Shown one piece after another: positions 53,401 to 62,673 of a DNA stretch of 64,000 bases (the first letter of the stretch is position 1; each line of letters starts with the position of its first letter). Where the stretch lies: positions 1 to 64,000 of the forward strand of contig NZ_LWBP01000206.1 in the NCBI RefSeq assembly GCF_002078015.1, written 5' to 3'. This DNA is from Niastella populi. Its GTDB lineage: Bacteria > Bacteroidota > Bacteroidia > Chitinophagales > Chitinophagaceae. The position numbers were made by a program, and so were the translations under genes. Under the pieces are notes generated by a model. It did not search any database. It saw only the letters and a list, made by a program, of their open reading frames with translations, and was not told the origin of the DNA.

Positions 53401-53810
53401 TAGGCACTTCCTGGGAAACGGTAGAGTATGGCCGCGAACCCTATTTGTTCCCCAACTCGGTTTATTATGATCAGTCAGATAAACTGGTCACCAACACCGA
53501 CGCGAAAGTGCTGCCCCAGGACTATTTCAGCAATTTGCCTTATGGCCGTAATGTGATCGACGCCTCGTATGTAAAACTGCGTGAAGTGAGCCTGAGCTAT
53601 AAAATCCCAAGGAATGTACTTAAAAATTCTCTATTTGGGGATTTGACCTTCGGCATCTTCGGGAACAACCTGGTTTTGTGGACGCCTTCACAGAATAAGT
53701 ATGTCGACCCGGAGATCAATTCCGCAGGCGCCACCAATTTGCAGGGCTTCGACTTTACAGCCCAGCCCTCGCAACGGAATTTTGGTTTTAACATAAGTGC
53801 AAGTTTCTGA
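50496..53810 (+). CDS. SusC/RagA TonB-linked outer-membrane transporter (second pair)
   Basis: 1104 residues. The signal peptide ends near LANAA (about residue 34). A carboxypeptidase-regulatory-like domain follows (about 42-115: VTSAIDQQPLPGVSVTIKGT), then the plug (LNALQGKVAGVNIT, VLKGPTAAALYGSRASNGAIII) and the beta-barrel ending FGFNISASF with the usual terminal Phe. It differs clearly from the sialic acid SusC. The SusD partner follows after 21 nt. No enzyme, regulator or sigma factor lies beside the pair, so the substrate cannot be deduced. Confidence 0.96.
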   Translation: MRFSAPHQSQLRLLIYTALTLTFILLQYRLANAADEKRFIPVRGTVTSAIDQQPLPGVSVTIKGTNTGTATDAAGTFSFNNVEANATLVFSFVGYQTMEVPVRNRQVIDIVLQVESGMLLETVVTAIAIRRDKKSLGYSAPVVKSEELLTGRNTSPLNALQGKVAGVNITSTSSAPNSSSRIVLRGGSSISGNNQALMVIDGIPIDNSDFLGGSDVRSTQNSGVVDPRSTVNFGNRGNDINPEDIESITVLKGPTAAALYGSRASNGAIIITTKSGRKGQKNEVTVSSTVTFSNVLKLPRFQNSFGQGYAIDILPDGSLEYYNDPIENWSWGPPFTGEMQEWGQQINGVRQQKPYSAQEKNVRKFFELGRMISNTATFAGSGEKTTFYLSLNSLNSDGIMPDDKDTYNRYNARFNGSAQFTNKFSASIGLNYSRVNSNLVQGGQGPGSVYDNLLQTPRDIPIDKLGDLSNPYNGYGFLNERGEQVYGFYGGYTVSPYFILQNYKNENDVDRIVGNFTITWEPTEWLNVVERVGADVYSDRRRFKYPKFTYYPADEETGNYSRSNVQSEVGQYRENNFNISEIVHDLMITGKKDFGDLSTSLLLGHNIRQRTATLLDASTNESFGVIVPGWYNLDNSNGPLYNFNDFSRRRLMGIYAQLTLGYDQTLFLDLTARNDWSSTLPKNNRSFFYPSASASFVFTELMRNSRLADILDYGKLRASIAQVGNDANPYLLENYYARPEIEGNFGSTTFPFNGVPGLTRFGRIANPDLKPEITTAWEVGTEMNFWNNRLYLDFTYYKNRSKDQILTIPISEASGFTSKVINGGIVENKGVELSVRGTPIRAQSGFSLELFGTYTRNRSKVVDLQLEGVTQVSLGGLADMSAVAAEGKPYGTFYGVDVLTDEEGRVIVDPSSGIPLETPGAVYFDSYNPDYIASWGMNARYKGFALSVLFDTKQGGQFVSRTKDIMAFVGTSWETVEYGREPYLFPNSVYYDQSDKLVTNTDAKVLPQDYFSNLPYGRNVIDASYVKLREVSLSYKIPRNVLKNSLFGDLTFGIFGNNLVLWTPSQNKYVDPEINSAGATNLQGFDFTAQPSQRNFGFNISASF

Positions 53811-53831
53811 TAACCTTATAAATAACAGGTC

Positions 53832-55298
53832 ATGAAAGTTATTATCAATATAAGATACAAATGGCTGCTTATTATACCGGTTATAATTACCGGTATCACA
53901 GGTTGCAAAAAGTTTTTAGATACCAACGACAATCCGAACCTGTCGTCCAACGCCTCTGTTGAACTGTTGCTGCCCGCTGCGCAGGCTGCTATCGGTCACG
54001 CGCTTGGCAATCCGCTGCAGATCCATGGTGGTATCTGGGCGCAATTCTGGACACAAAACCCAACTTCATCGCAATACCGAAGCCTCGACCAGTATTCGGT
54101 AACCACTACTTCTTTCGACAGACCATGGCGTATGTTGTATTCCGATGCAGCGCAGGATCTTCAGGAAATACTGACCCTTACCGAAGGTAAGCCGGCATAC
54201 AATCAATATACCGCTATCGCCTACCTGATGAAGGCATATACGTTCCAGCTGGCAACCGATGCCTTTGGCGATGTGCCGCTCACCCAGGCTGCCGATGCGT
54301 CTGTTACCAATCCCGATTACAATCCACAGCAACAGGTGTACGACAGTATACTATCGTATGCTGACAGGGCTATTTCATTGATCGATGTAGATGCGGATGT
54401 ACACCCCTCTACCGATGACCTCATATTCCAGGGCGATATGGAACAATGGCTGCGTTTTGCCAATACGTTTAAATTACGCGCATTGTTAAGATTATCGGAA
54501 GTAGCGCCGCAACGGGCCGCCGCCGGCATTCAAACATTGAACAATGCATTATTCCTCGAGGAAGATGCGGAAATCGAATACAGTACAGTGGGTGGAAATC
54601 AAAATCCATTGTTCTCCGAAATGCTTGGCTTAAGCCGGGTACAAAACCTGGTGGCCAGTGAAACGGTTGCAAAGTATATGACGCAGAACCGCGACCCGCG
54701 GTCGGAAATTTTCTTTACCCGGTACAGAAATACAGCCGGTACAATAGATTCGATCATTGGTATAAAGCAGGGATCATTCAGAACGAATACAAGGATATTT
54801 TCATTACCCTCTACCCTCGTAGGCGCCAACGCCAGGAACGACCAAAGCGCCAATGCCCCGGTGAAATTCATGTCGGCCGCAGAAAGTTATTTCCTGCAGG
54901 CTGAAGCACGGGTACGCGGCTGGTTAACAACCGGAGAAACCGCTTTGAATTTATTCAGGGAAGGTATCAGGGCCAGCTTTGAATCATATAATGTACCAAA
55001 CGTTGAAACGTACATTACCTCCTCACCTGCTGCACAATGGCCTGGTGAAACAGGACAGCAGGTAAGGGCAATAATTATTCAGAAATGGCTGGCCATGACG
55101 GGCAACCAGGGTTTTGAAGCCTGGACCGAATGGCGCCGCACCGGTTATCCCGATTTCCTGGTGGTATCTGCAGCAACAGCACTGGGCGATGACAGAATGC
55201 CTGCTCGTTTGTTATATCCAAGCTCTGAAGTTACCAGGAACGTAAACTTCCCCGGCATAAAACAAATATATGAACCCGTGTGGTGGGATGTAGATTAG
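53832..55298 (+). CDS. SusD/RagB-like outer-membrane lipoprotein (second pair)
   Basis: 488 residues. The lipobox is in TGITGCKKFLD (Cys about residue 18). It begins DTNDNPNLSSNASVELLLPAAQ and has HGGIWAQFWTQNP, marks of the SusD-like subfamily seen in many SusC pairs of unknown substrate. Further segments are AYTFQLATDAFGDVPLTQA and AESYFLQAEARVRGW, and near the C-terminus GFEAWTEWRRTGYPDF. It caps the barrel encoded just upstream. It converges with a TetR gene whose stop is 9 nt away. Confidence 0.94.
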   Translation: MKVIINIRYKWLLIIPVIITGITGCKKFLDTNDNPNLSSNASVELLLPAAQAAIGHALGNPLQIHGGIWAQFWTQNPTSSQYRSLDQYSVTTTSFDRPWRMLYSDAAQDLQEILTLTEGKPAYNQYTAIAYLMKAYTFQLATDAFGDVPLTQAADASVTNPDYNPQQQVYDSILSYADRAISLIDVDADVHPSTDDLIFQGDMEQWLRFANTFKLRALLRLSEVAPQRAAAGIQTLNNALFLEEDAEIEYSTVGGNQNPLFSEMLGLSRVQNLVASETVAKYMTQNRDPRSEIFFTRYRNTAGTIDSIIGIKQGSFRTNTRIFSLPSTLVGANARNDQSANAPVKFMSAAESYFLQAEARVRGWLTTGETALNLFREGIRASFESYNVPNVETYITSSPAAQWPGETGQQVRAIIIQKWLAMTGNQGFEAWTEWRRTGYPDFLVVSAATALGDDRMPARLLYPSSEVTRNVNFPGIKQIYEPVWWDVD

Positions 55299-55307
55299 AA
55301 AAAAAGG

Positions 55308-55907
55308 TTAAGCCTTTACACCGTTAAATAAGCTATCGGCCATAAATACAAGCTGGCTGCCGGTTAAATTAAAATCATCTTCCAGAAAAAGTTTGTGGGC
55401 AGTGGCCTTCAACGTTATGTTGATCATCGCAGCCCACAAACCCATTTCTGCATTGTTCATCATTTTAACTTCCCGCTGGCTGATACCAAGAATTAGCACA
55501 TCCTTTATCAGCTCTTCCAGGTACGAGTCGCGCTTTTTGATAATGTTGTCAAACAGAAAATGGTTCTCGTACAGGTCTGTTTTGAAGATCCCAAACTTAT
55601 TGGCCTTTTGCTTTACATCTGTAAGTAAAGTGGTAAACAATACCCTGAATTGATTCGAAGCCGATCCTTCTTGTCTTACCGCCGCTGCAACCTGGGTCTG
55701 GCTGGTTGAGATATCGTTTAAAATAACCGCCTCAAAGATCTCCTCCTTCGTCTTATAATAATAATATAATGCGCTTTTCGACTTGCCTACCTGGCGGGCA
55801 ATATCCTCCATGGTGGTCTTCTTAAACCCAAATCTTTCAAACAGATCCCGGGCGCCATTTAGTATTTCCTCCCTGAACGGGTCCTTTACATCTTGACTAT
55901 TCGACAT
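55308..55907 (-). CDS. TetR-family regulator A
   Basis: 199 residues. The N-terminal helix-turn-helix (about 12-58) shows ARDLFERFGFKKTTMEDIARQV and KSKSALYYYYKTKEEIFEAV. The rest is an all-helical ligand and dimer domain. The start is ATG at 55907, which lies inside the palindrome TCGAC-N7-GTCGA (55901-55917), so it may repress itself. It is divergent from the efflux operon and its own TetR. Confidence 0.93.
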   Translation of the reverse strand: MSNSQDVKDPFREEILNGARDLFERFGFKKTTMEDIARQVGKSKSALYYYYKTKEEIFEAVILNDISTSQTQVAAAVRQEGSASNQFRVLFTTLLTDVKQKANKFGIFKTDLYENHFLFDNIIKKRDSYLEELIKDVLILGISQREVKMMNNAEMGLWAAMINITLKATAHKLFLEDDFNLTGSQLVFMADSLFNGVKA

Positions 55908-55917
55908 TTTTGGTCGA
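55901..55917. promoter_or_regulatory. TetR-type operator at the start of regulator A
   Basis: TCGAC and GTCGA arms are spaced 7 nt apart, with TTTTTGGTCGATTT on the right side. The TTTGGTCGA word is also found at 56136-56144 in front of regulator B. It overlaps the ATG of regulator A. Confidence 0.45.
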
Positions 55918-56118
55918 TTTAAAGTGATTTCTACAAATATACAGAATCCTGACCGATCTCATTTTCTCAAAAACCAGAAACGATAGAGAAACCGGGCGTT
56001 CCGGCTGTTTACTTTGTATACACTATGTATATCAAGTATTTATTAGTGCTTTAGACTGCTCTACAACACCGATCGCTGCCTGGCAGCCACCCGCTTTCAC
56101 ATTGCTTTAACAATTTAA

Positions 56119-56185
56119 TTCGACCGTTTTTACAATTTGGTCGAAAAGTCATACTATCTTTGACCAATCAACCAATTTAGTCGAA
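56119..56185. promoter_or_regulatory. Promoter and operator region of the efflux operon
   Basis: TTCGACC-N13-GGTCGAA (56119-56145) is a perfect 7-bp inverted repeat. CAATTTGGTCGAA (56133) and CAATTTAGTCGAA (56173) are direct copies 40 bp apart. TATCTTTG (56155-56162) fits TAnnTTTG and lies between the copies, 29 nt before the ATG, with a TTTG at 56136 (spacing 15, short). Regulators binding these boxes would cover the promoter. Confidence 0.55.
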
Positions 56186-56191
56186 TATTTA

Positions 56192-56839
56192 ATGAACGAA
56201 ATCACTATACTTCAAACAGCCTGTCGCTTATTCACCACCCAGGGCATCCAGCTCTTTACCATGGATGAAATTGCGTCACGGCTGGCGATCTCGAAAAAGA
56301 CCCTTTACCGGTTCTTTACCTCGCGCCAGGACCTGGTTCAGCAGGTTTGTCAACTGGTGGCAGCCGACTACAGCCAGCAGATGGAAGCGGCTGCCGGCCC
56401 GGAAGCTGATAACCTCCAACGCGTGCTTGGCTTTATGGCCGTCAATGTCGCTTTCTGTAAAAAGAACAGCCTTGCCTTTTTTTCCGATCTGCAAAAACAT
56501 TATCCGGCTGAGTATTTACACCTCACCACAACGCTCAACAGCATTACCGAGCAGCGGCTGCTGAAAGTGCTTGAAGATGGAATCGTAGAAGGCGTGTTCC
56601 GCGGAAGCCTGCACCCCAAACTGATAGTTACGCTTATACAGCAACATATAAAACGCGATTTCGAATTCGCCGCCGAACTGGTGAACGATTACTCGAAAGA
56701 TGAAGTATTCAGACAGGGCATGTACCTGTTCCTGTACGGCATCATAGCCCCTGAAGCCATTCCCCAACTGGAAAATGAACTGAAAAGGTACAGCCAGGCC
56801 AACAGGATGGCACATACGGAAAAGAACGAATCACTATAA
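56192..56839 (+). CDS. TetR/AcrR-family regulator B of the efflux operon
   Basis: 215 residues. The helix-turn-helix (about 8-52) is FTMDEIASRLAISKKTLYRFFTSRQDLVQQ. The C-terminal domain is helical and differs from regulator A. The start is ATG. tolC follows after 30 nt, so it is the first gene of the operon and probably represses it until an efflux substrate binds. Confidence 0.93.
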   Translation: MNEITILQTACRLFTTQGIQLFTMDEIASRLAISKKTLYRFFTSRQDLVQQVCQLVAADYSQQMEAAAGPEADNLQRVLGFMAVNVAFCKKNSLAFFSDLQKHYPAEYLHLTTTLNSITEQRLLKVLEDGIVEGVFRGSLHPKLIVTLIQQHIKRDFEFAAELVNDYSKDEVFRQGMYLFLYGIIAPEAIPQLENELKRYSQANRMAHTEKNESL

Positions 56840-56869
56840 CAAAAAACAGCTCAATTAAACAGATACTTA

Positions 56870-58234
56870 ATGAAACACAATCAATCGCTTCGAACCCTTG
56901 TTCAACGTTTGGTATTGCTTGTGGCCGGAGTTGGCATCATGTCGGTAGCAGAAGCCCAGACAAAGCCGCTCTCCCTCAAAGAAGCATTACAACAGGCGCT
57001 GAAAAACAAATCGGAAGCAATTAAGGCCAAACTGGATGAAGAGAACAGCCGGAATAAAATTGATGAGGCAAGATCGCAGGCATTGCCGCAAATAAATGGC
57101 AACGCCGGTATTACTTACAACCCCATTCTGCAGTTAAGCGCCGTGCCGGGCGACCTCGCCGGGCAGCCCGGTAAAACGTTGTTGATACCTTTCGGACAAA
57201 AATGGAACAGCAGCGCCTCCGTATCGCTTTCACAAACGCTGTTCGATAAATCGGTTTTCACCGGTTTGAAAGCGGCCAAAACAACGCAGCAGTATTACAA
57301 GCTCGTAAGCAGGCTTACCGATGAGCAGGTAATTGAAAAAGTAGCCACACAATATTACCAGGTGCTGGTACAGCGCCAGCAACTGGTAGTAATCGACAGC
57401 AATATCGCCACCACCACCCGGGTGATGAAGGTTATTGAAGGCCAGTATAAGAACGGACTGGCAAAAAAGATCGATCTCGACAGAAGTAAGGTGAACCTTT
57501 CAAACCTCGAAGCGCAACAACAGCAACTGAACAATGCCGTTCAACTGCAGGAAAACACGCTGAAGTTTTATATGGGTATACCCATTGAAACACCCATCAC
57601 CGTTCCACCTTCTGCACTCGACAGCATTCAGCCCAAACTGGCGATGATGGACGTTATGCCCGATGTAAAAAAACTATCTGACTACCAGGTATTGAAAAAG
57701 CAGGAAGAACTGCTGGTGTTGCAAAAGGAAGCTACTACGGCAGGTTATTATCCCTCTTTATCGCTTTCGGGTAATTATGGTTATACAGGTATAAGCAATA
57801 AGTTTCCTATAGGTACCGGCGCCAACTGGTTCGATTATGCTTCGGTAGGGTTGAACCTGAAGATCCCGATCTTCAACGGCTTCGCCACCCGCTCGAAAGT
57901 GCGGCAGGCTGATGTGGAGATCAAAAAGCTGCAGGCAGATATCAAAAACACCGAACTGTCGCTGAACCTTACCTATCAGAATGCAAGGACCCAGCTTCGC
58001 AACAGCATCATTACACTGAACAATCAGAAAGAGAACGTAGCGCTGGCCGAAGAGGTATATGCCAATACGCAGAACAACTATACGCAGGGCCTCGCGCCGC
58101 TGACAGACCTGCTCGATGCCGAGAATTCGCTTACCACAGCACAAAATAATTATACCTCCGCTTTACTCGATTACCGTATTGCAGAGATACAACTGATAAA
58201 AGCACAGGGAAATTTAAAATCACTCTTAAACTAA
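56870..58234 (+). CDS. TolC-family outer-membrane efflux channel
   Basis: 454 residues with signal peptide ending VAEAQ (about residue 30). Two related helical repeats (about 40-230 and 250-450) contain the heptad-rich coiled-coil hairpins of TolC, for example LKEALQQALKNKSEAIKAKLDEENSRNK starting the first repeat (split across two motifs) and TQGLAPLTDLLDAENSLTTA near the end. It is the exit duct of the tripartite pump. It is 6 nt before the adaptor gene. Confidence 0.94.
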   Translation: MKHNQSLRTLVQRLVLLVAGVGIMSVAEAQTKPLSLKEALQQALKNKSEAIKAKLDEENSRNKIDEARSQALPQINGNAGITYNPILQLSAVPGDLAGQPGKTLLIPFGQKWNSSASVSLSQTLFDKSVFTGLKAAKTTQQYYKLVSRLTDEQVIEKVATQYYQVLVQRQQLVVIDSNIATTTRVMKVIEGQYKNGLAKKIDLDRSKVNLSNLEAQQQQLNNAVQLQENTLKFYMGIPIETPITVPPSALDSIQPKLAMMDVMPDVKKLSDYQVLKKQEELLVLQKEATTAGYYPSLSLSGNYGYTGISNKFPIGTGANWFDYASVGLNLKIPIFNGFATRSKVRQADVEIKKLQADIKNTELSLNLTYQNARTQLRNSIITLNNQKENVALAEEVYANTQNNYTQGLAPLTDLLDAENSLTTAQNNYTSALLDYRIAEIQLIKAQGNLKSLLN

Positions 58235-58240
58235 CATACA

Positions 58241-59308
58241 ATGAAGAAGATCGGAAAGATCATTGTAACAATCGTAGTAATCATAGTGTCTTTAGGCGCT
58301 ATCGCCAAAGTACTTTCGAACAACAAAAAGAAATCGGAAGAAAAGACCAAGATCGTAGCACAGCAAAATGCTTCCGTTTCGGTACGGATCGACACGGTTT
58401 CCCGTGCTGTTCCTGACCTCGATGTAGTTGCCAATGGCAACTTCGCCCCTGCGCAGGAGTTAAAACTGGCCTCCGAAAAATCGGGCCGCGTGGTACATGT
58501 GCTGGCCGATGAAGGCAGTTATGTAAAACAGGGACAAACCGTTGCCACCATCAGGGTCGATCAGCTTTCTGTTGACCTGCACAATGCAGAAGCCAACTAT
58601 CAAACGGCGCGAACCGACCTCGAAAGATATGAGAATGCATTCAAAACCGGTGGGGTAACCCAGCAACAACTCGACCAGGCGCGCCTGAATGTAGTAAATG
58701 CAAAAGCCAAACTCGATCAATCGAAGATCAACCTCGGCGATGCAAACATCCGTGCAACCATCAGCGGTATCGTAAACAAACGTCATATTGAACCCGGCAG
58801 CGTGGTTTCACCCGGTACCGCCCTATTCGATATCGTAAATGTTTCTACCCTGAAACTGAACGTAACCGTAAACGAAGCGCAGATCCCTTACCTGGGTGTT
58901 GGTAAACAGGTAAAAGTAAAAGCAAGCGTATTCCCTGAAAAAACATTTACCGGCAAAATAAATTTCATTGCACCTAAAGCAGATGAAGCGTTGAACTTCC
59001 CGGTGGAGATCACCATCACCAACAATGCCGCCAACCAGTTGAAAGCCGGTATGTATGGTACAGCCATTTTCGATTTCCCTAACCAGTCATCGGTTATTAT
59101 GGTACCCCGTACCGCCTTTGTGGGCAGCGTGAACAGCAAACTGGTATTTGTAGCAGATAACGGGGTTGCGCGGCTGACATCAGTTACGCCCGGCCGGGTA
59201 ATTGGCGATAAAGTTGAAGTATTGAACGGTTTAACGGAAGGTACCCTTGTTATCACCAGCGGACAGATCAATCTTGTTGACGGCAGCAGGGTGAGCATTC
59301 TGCAGTAA
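58241..59308 (+). CDS. RND efflux periplasmic adaptor (membrane fusion protein)
   Basis: 355 residues. An N-terminal membrane anchor (about 6-22) is followed by a lipoyl-like half (KLASEKSGRVVHVLADEGSYVKQGQTV, about 75-100), an alpha-hairpin (about 110-165: RTDLERYENAFKTGGVTQQQLDQ), the second lipoyl half (NIRATISGIVNKRHIEPGSVV), a beta-barrel and a membrane-proximal domain. It links the inner pump to TolC. Codon context and spacing put it in the same operon. Confidence 0.95.
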   Translation: MKKIGKIIVTIVVIIVSLGAIAKVLSNNKKKSEEKTKIVAQQNASVSVRIDTVSRAVPDLDVVANGNFAPAQELKLASEKSGRVVHVLADEGSYVKQGQTVATIRVDQLSVDLHNAEANYQTARTDLERYENAFKTGGVTQQQLDQARLNVVNAKAKLDQSKINLGDANIRATISGIVNKRHIEPGSVVSPGTALFDIVNVSTLKLNVTVNEAQIPYLGVGKQVKVKASVFPEKTFTGKINFIAPKADEALNFPVEITITNNAANQLKAGMYGTAIFDFPNQSSVIMVPRTAFVGSVNSKLVFVADNGVARLTSVTPGRVIGDKVEVLNGLTEGTLVITSGQINLVDGSRVSILQ

Positions 59309-59345
59309 GTGCCGGAACAACCATCATTGTAAAATAATTTTAAAA

Positions 59346-62300
59346 ATGAAATTAGCTGAACTATCCATAAAACGGCCATCCCTCGTGATCGTATTGTTTA
59401 CGATCCTCACACTGGGCGGTTTGTTTAGTTATCAAATGCTGGGGTACGAACTGATCCCGAAATTCGATAGCAACGCGGTAACCATTACTACGGTTTACCC
59501 CGGCGCATCGCCGGCGGAAGTAGAGAACACGGTCACCAAAAAAATTGAAGATGCCGTAGCCTCGCTGGAAAACATCAAAAAGCTGGAATCGAAATCCTAT
59601 GAAAGCATTTCACTGGTAACGATACAGCTGAACAGCGGCGCCGATGCAGATTATTCATTGAACGATGCGCAACGGAAGATCAATGCAATTCTGAAAGACC
59701 TTCCCGAAGACGTTGATCCGCCCTCATTGAATAAATTCTCATTGAGCGATCTTCCCATTCTCACCTTCTCGGCTTCAGCCAAAATGGATGAAGCACAATT
59801 TTATGACCTGATCGACAAACGCATCAGTCCCGCCCTTTCGCGCGTGAACGGTGTGGCGCAGGTAACGCTGGTGGGTGGCCAGGAAAGAGAGATCCAGGTA
59901 AGCCTCGATGCAGAGAAACTGAAGGGATATGGTTTGTCGGTTCCCCAGGTACAACAGATAATCCTCAGTTCTAACCTCGATTTCCCTACCGGTAATGTAC
60001 AAACCCGCGAGCAAAGCATCCTGGTGCGGTTATCGGGTAAATATAAGAACGTGGAAGAAATGCGTAACCTGGTACTGACCTCGAAGAACGGTATTGCCGT
60101 TCGCCTGGGCGATGTGGCCGATGTACAGGACGCCCAAAAAGAAGTTGAAAAGATCAGCCGGGTTAACCAGAAAAACGCCATCGCCATTCAGATCGTTAAA
60201 CAAAGCGACGCCAATGCCGTAGCGGTTGCCGACGACATCAAAAAAAGGGTAACGACACTGGAGCAGCAATATGCGGCCAATGGTTTGCAACTTGAAATTG
60301 CCAACGACAGCACGGTGTTCACCCTCGAAGCCGCCGATTCAGTAGTACATGACCTGTTGCTGGCCGTAGTACTGGTGGCGTTTGTGATGCTGTTCTTCCT
60401 GCACAGTATTCGTAACTCATTGATCGTAATGGTGTCTATTCCGGCTTCATTGATCGCTACGTTCATTGGTATGGCATTGTTGGGTTATACGCTTAACCTG
60501 ATGAGTTTGCTGGGCCTGTCGCTGGTGGTTGGTATCCTTGTAGATGACGCCATTGTGGTGCTGGAAAATATTTACCGGCACATGGAAATGGGTAAGAACC
60601 GGGTACGCGCGGCATTTGATGCCACCAAGGAGATCGGTTTTACCGTAACCGCCATTACCATGGTTATTGTAGTAGTGTTCTTACCAATTGCCTTAAGTAC
60701 CGGTCTTGTTTCGAATATCATTAAACAATTCTGCGTAACCGTAATTATAGCTACGCTGTTGTCATTATTGTCGTCGTTCACCATTGTGCCCTGGCTGTCA
60801 TCACGATTTGGTAAACTGGAACATCTTTCCAACAAATCGATCTTCGGCCGCATCATTTTGGGTTTTGAAAAAGGACTTACCTCTTTCACCCACTGGATCA
60901 CCGGCATTCTGAAATGGTCGTTGAAGCATAAACGCATCACACTGGCCATTGTGGTGGTAATGTTCGTTGGTTCATTGTATATGCTGGCCGGCGGTTACAT
61001 TGGCGGTGAGTTCTTTGCCAAGAGCGACCGCGGCGAGTTCCTGGTACAAATGGAATTACCAAAAGACGCTTCTATTGAACAAACCAACCAGGTTACACAG
61101 AAAGCAGAAGAATTCCTGAGCAAAAAACCGGAGATCGTAAGCCAGGTTACCGCCGTTGGCCAAACCAGCGAAGGTTTCGCCGGCAGCCAGTCAACCGCTT
61201 ATAAATCGGAGATAAGGGTAACGCTGGTTGATCAAAAAGAGCGTGCCGATGATTCGTACGTGTACGCAGCCAAAATAAAACGGGAACTACAGAATGTACT
61301 GGTAGGTGTAAAAGTAAAAACAACACCGGTAGGTATGCTGGGTACGGCAGACCAGGCGCCGCTGGCCCTGGTAGTAATGGCCCCCGACCTCGACAGCGCC
61401 ATGGTTTTTGCCAATGCAGCCCATGAACAACTGAAAAAGATCAAAGGGGCTACTGAAACAAAACTTACCGTTGAAGCGGGAAACCCCGAGATCAATGTAC
61501 AGGTTGACCGCGATAAAATGGCCAGCCTGGGTTTAAGCCTGCAAACCGTTGGGCTAACCATGCAAACCGCCTTTAACGGTAATACCGATGGTAAGTTCAG
61601 GGCCGGTGAATATGAATACGATATCAATATTCGCTATAACAGTTTCAACAGATCGAATATTGAAGATGTGCGTAACCTCGAGTTCACTAACGACCAGGGG
61701 CAGCGCATTAAATTGTCACAGTTCGCCAACATCACCGAATTATCGGGCCCCAGCTTGCTGGAAAGAAGAGATAAAAGCCCTTCTGTAACCGTGCAGGGAC
61801 AAACAGTAGGCCGCCCTTCGGGTACCGTGGCAGGCGAATGGCAAAAGGAATTTGAAAAAATAAGAAAACCTGCAGGCGTAAGTTATGTATGGGGTGGCGA
61901 TATGGAAAACCAGTCGGAAGGTTTTGGAACCCTTGGTGTGGCATTGCTTGCTGCGATCCTGCTGGTGTACCTGGTAATGGTATTACTGTACGACAGCTTT
62001 ATACATCCGCTGGTGGTTTTGTTCTCTGTGCCGCTGTCGTTCATCGGTGCGTTGCTGGCACTGGGATTGACCAACAACTCATTGAACATCTTCACCATCC
62101 TTGGTATCATCATGCTTATCGGTTTGGTTTGTAAGAACGCTATCATGATCGTTGACTTTACCAATCACCGGAAACAGGCAGGTGAAAGTACTTTCAATGC
62201 TTTGATCCAGGCTAACCATGCAAGACTTCGCCCGATCCTGATGACAACCATTGCGATGGTATTTGGGATGTTACCGATCGCTATTGCATCGGGCCCCGGT

Positions 62301-62519
62301 GCAGAATGGAAGAACGGGCTGGCCTGGGTTATCATCGGCGGGTTGATCAGCTCCCTCTTCCTTACCCTGATCATTGTACCCGTTATTTATGCCATTTTCG
62401 ATCATTGGACCGAACGCAGAAAACGCAAAAAACAACAAAAGACGATAGATGAACTGATGGTTGAGGAATATGTACCCGCTGAAAGCGAAGATGGTTTTAC
62501 TCCCGTACACGCAGTTTAG
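59346..62519 (+). CDS. RND efflux permease (HAE1-type)
   Basis: 1057 residues, full length for AcrB-like proton-driven pumps. Helix 1 has IKRPSLVIVLFTILTLGG. Two large periplasmic loops and 12 helices follow in two repeats. Helix 4 carries GLSLVVGILVDDAIVVLENI with the Asp pair for proton relay. The second repeat has LGIIMLIGLVCKNAIMIVDF. The C-terminal tail is charged. It is the last gene of the TetR-TolC-MFP-RND operon, 37 nt behind the adaptor. The drug or lipid exported is unknown. A strong terminator follows. Confidence 0.97.
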   Translation: MKLAELSIKRPSLVIVLFTILTLGGLFSYQMLGYELIPKFDSNAVTITTVYPGASPAEVENTVTKKIEDAVASLENIKKLESKSYESISLVTIQLNSGADADYSLNDAQRKINAILKDLPEDVDPPSLNKFSLSDLPILTFSASAKMDEAQFYDLIDKRISPALSRVNGVAQVTLVGGQEREIQVSLDAEKLKGYGLSVPQVQQIILSSNLDFPTGNVQTREQSILVRLSGKYKNVEEMRNLVLTSKNGIAVRLGDVADVQDAQKEVEKISRVNQKNAIAIQIVKQSDANAVAVADDIKKRVTTLEQQYAANGLQLEIANDSTVFTLEAADSVVHDLLLAVVLVAFVMLFFLHSIRNSLIVMVSIPASLIATFIGMALLGYTLNLMSLLGLSLVVGILVDDAIVVLENIYRHMEMGKNRVRAAFDATKEIGFTVTAITMVIVVVFLPIALSTGLVSNIIKQFCVTVIIATLLSLLSSFTIVPWLSSRFGKLEHLSNKSIFGRIILGFEKGLTSFTHWITGILKWSLKHKRITLAIVVVMFVGSLYMLAGGYIGGEFFAKSDRGEFLVQMELPKDASIEQTNQVTQKAEEFLSKKPEIVSQVTAVGQTSEGFAGSQSTAYKSEIRVTLVDQKERADDSYVYAAKIKRELQNVLVGVKVKTTPVGMLGTADQAPLALVVMAPDLDSAMVFANAAHEQLKKIKGATETKLTVEAGNPEINVQVDRDKMASLGLSLQTVGLTMQTAFNGNTDGKFRAGEYEYDINIRYNSFNRSNIEDVRNLEFTNDQGQRIKLSQFANITELSGPSLLERRDKSPSVTVQGQTVGRPSGTVAGEWQKEFEKIRKPAGVSYVWGGDMENQSEGFGTLGVALLAAILLVYLVMVLLYDSFIHPLVVLFSVPLSFIGALLALGLTNNSLNIFTILGIIMLIGLVCKNAIMIVDFTNHRKQAGESTFNALIQANHARLRPILMTTIAMVFGMLPIAIASGPGAEWKNGLAWVIIGGLISSLFLTLIIVPVIYAIFDHWTERRKRKKQQKTIDELMVEEYVPAESEDGFTPVHAV

Positions 62520-62569
62520 ATGTAAGATAGGATACGCTAAGATAGACAGGCGCTTTTTCATGGATGGAG

Positions 62570-62606
62570 GCAGGACACCGGATTCATTTCCGGGTCCTGC
62601 TTTTTT
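62570..62606 (+). terminator. Intrinsic terminator of the efflux operon
   Basis: GCAGGAC..CCGGA and TCCGG.GTCCTGC pair over about 12 bp (one bulge) with a 6-nt loop, followed by six T. It lies 50 nt after the permease stop. Confidence 0.82.
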
Positions 62607-62673
62607 ATTTACCCCTGCCCGGGCTACGCAATGCCATTCTATTTAGTAGCTTTATATACATTTAGTATTCCAT

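Noticed and set aside
55295-55314. AAAGG/CCTTT stem as terminator between susD and TetR regulator A
   Set aside because: Only 5 bp, overlaps the TetR stop codon; too weak to list as a feature.
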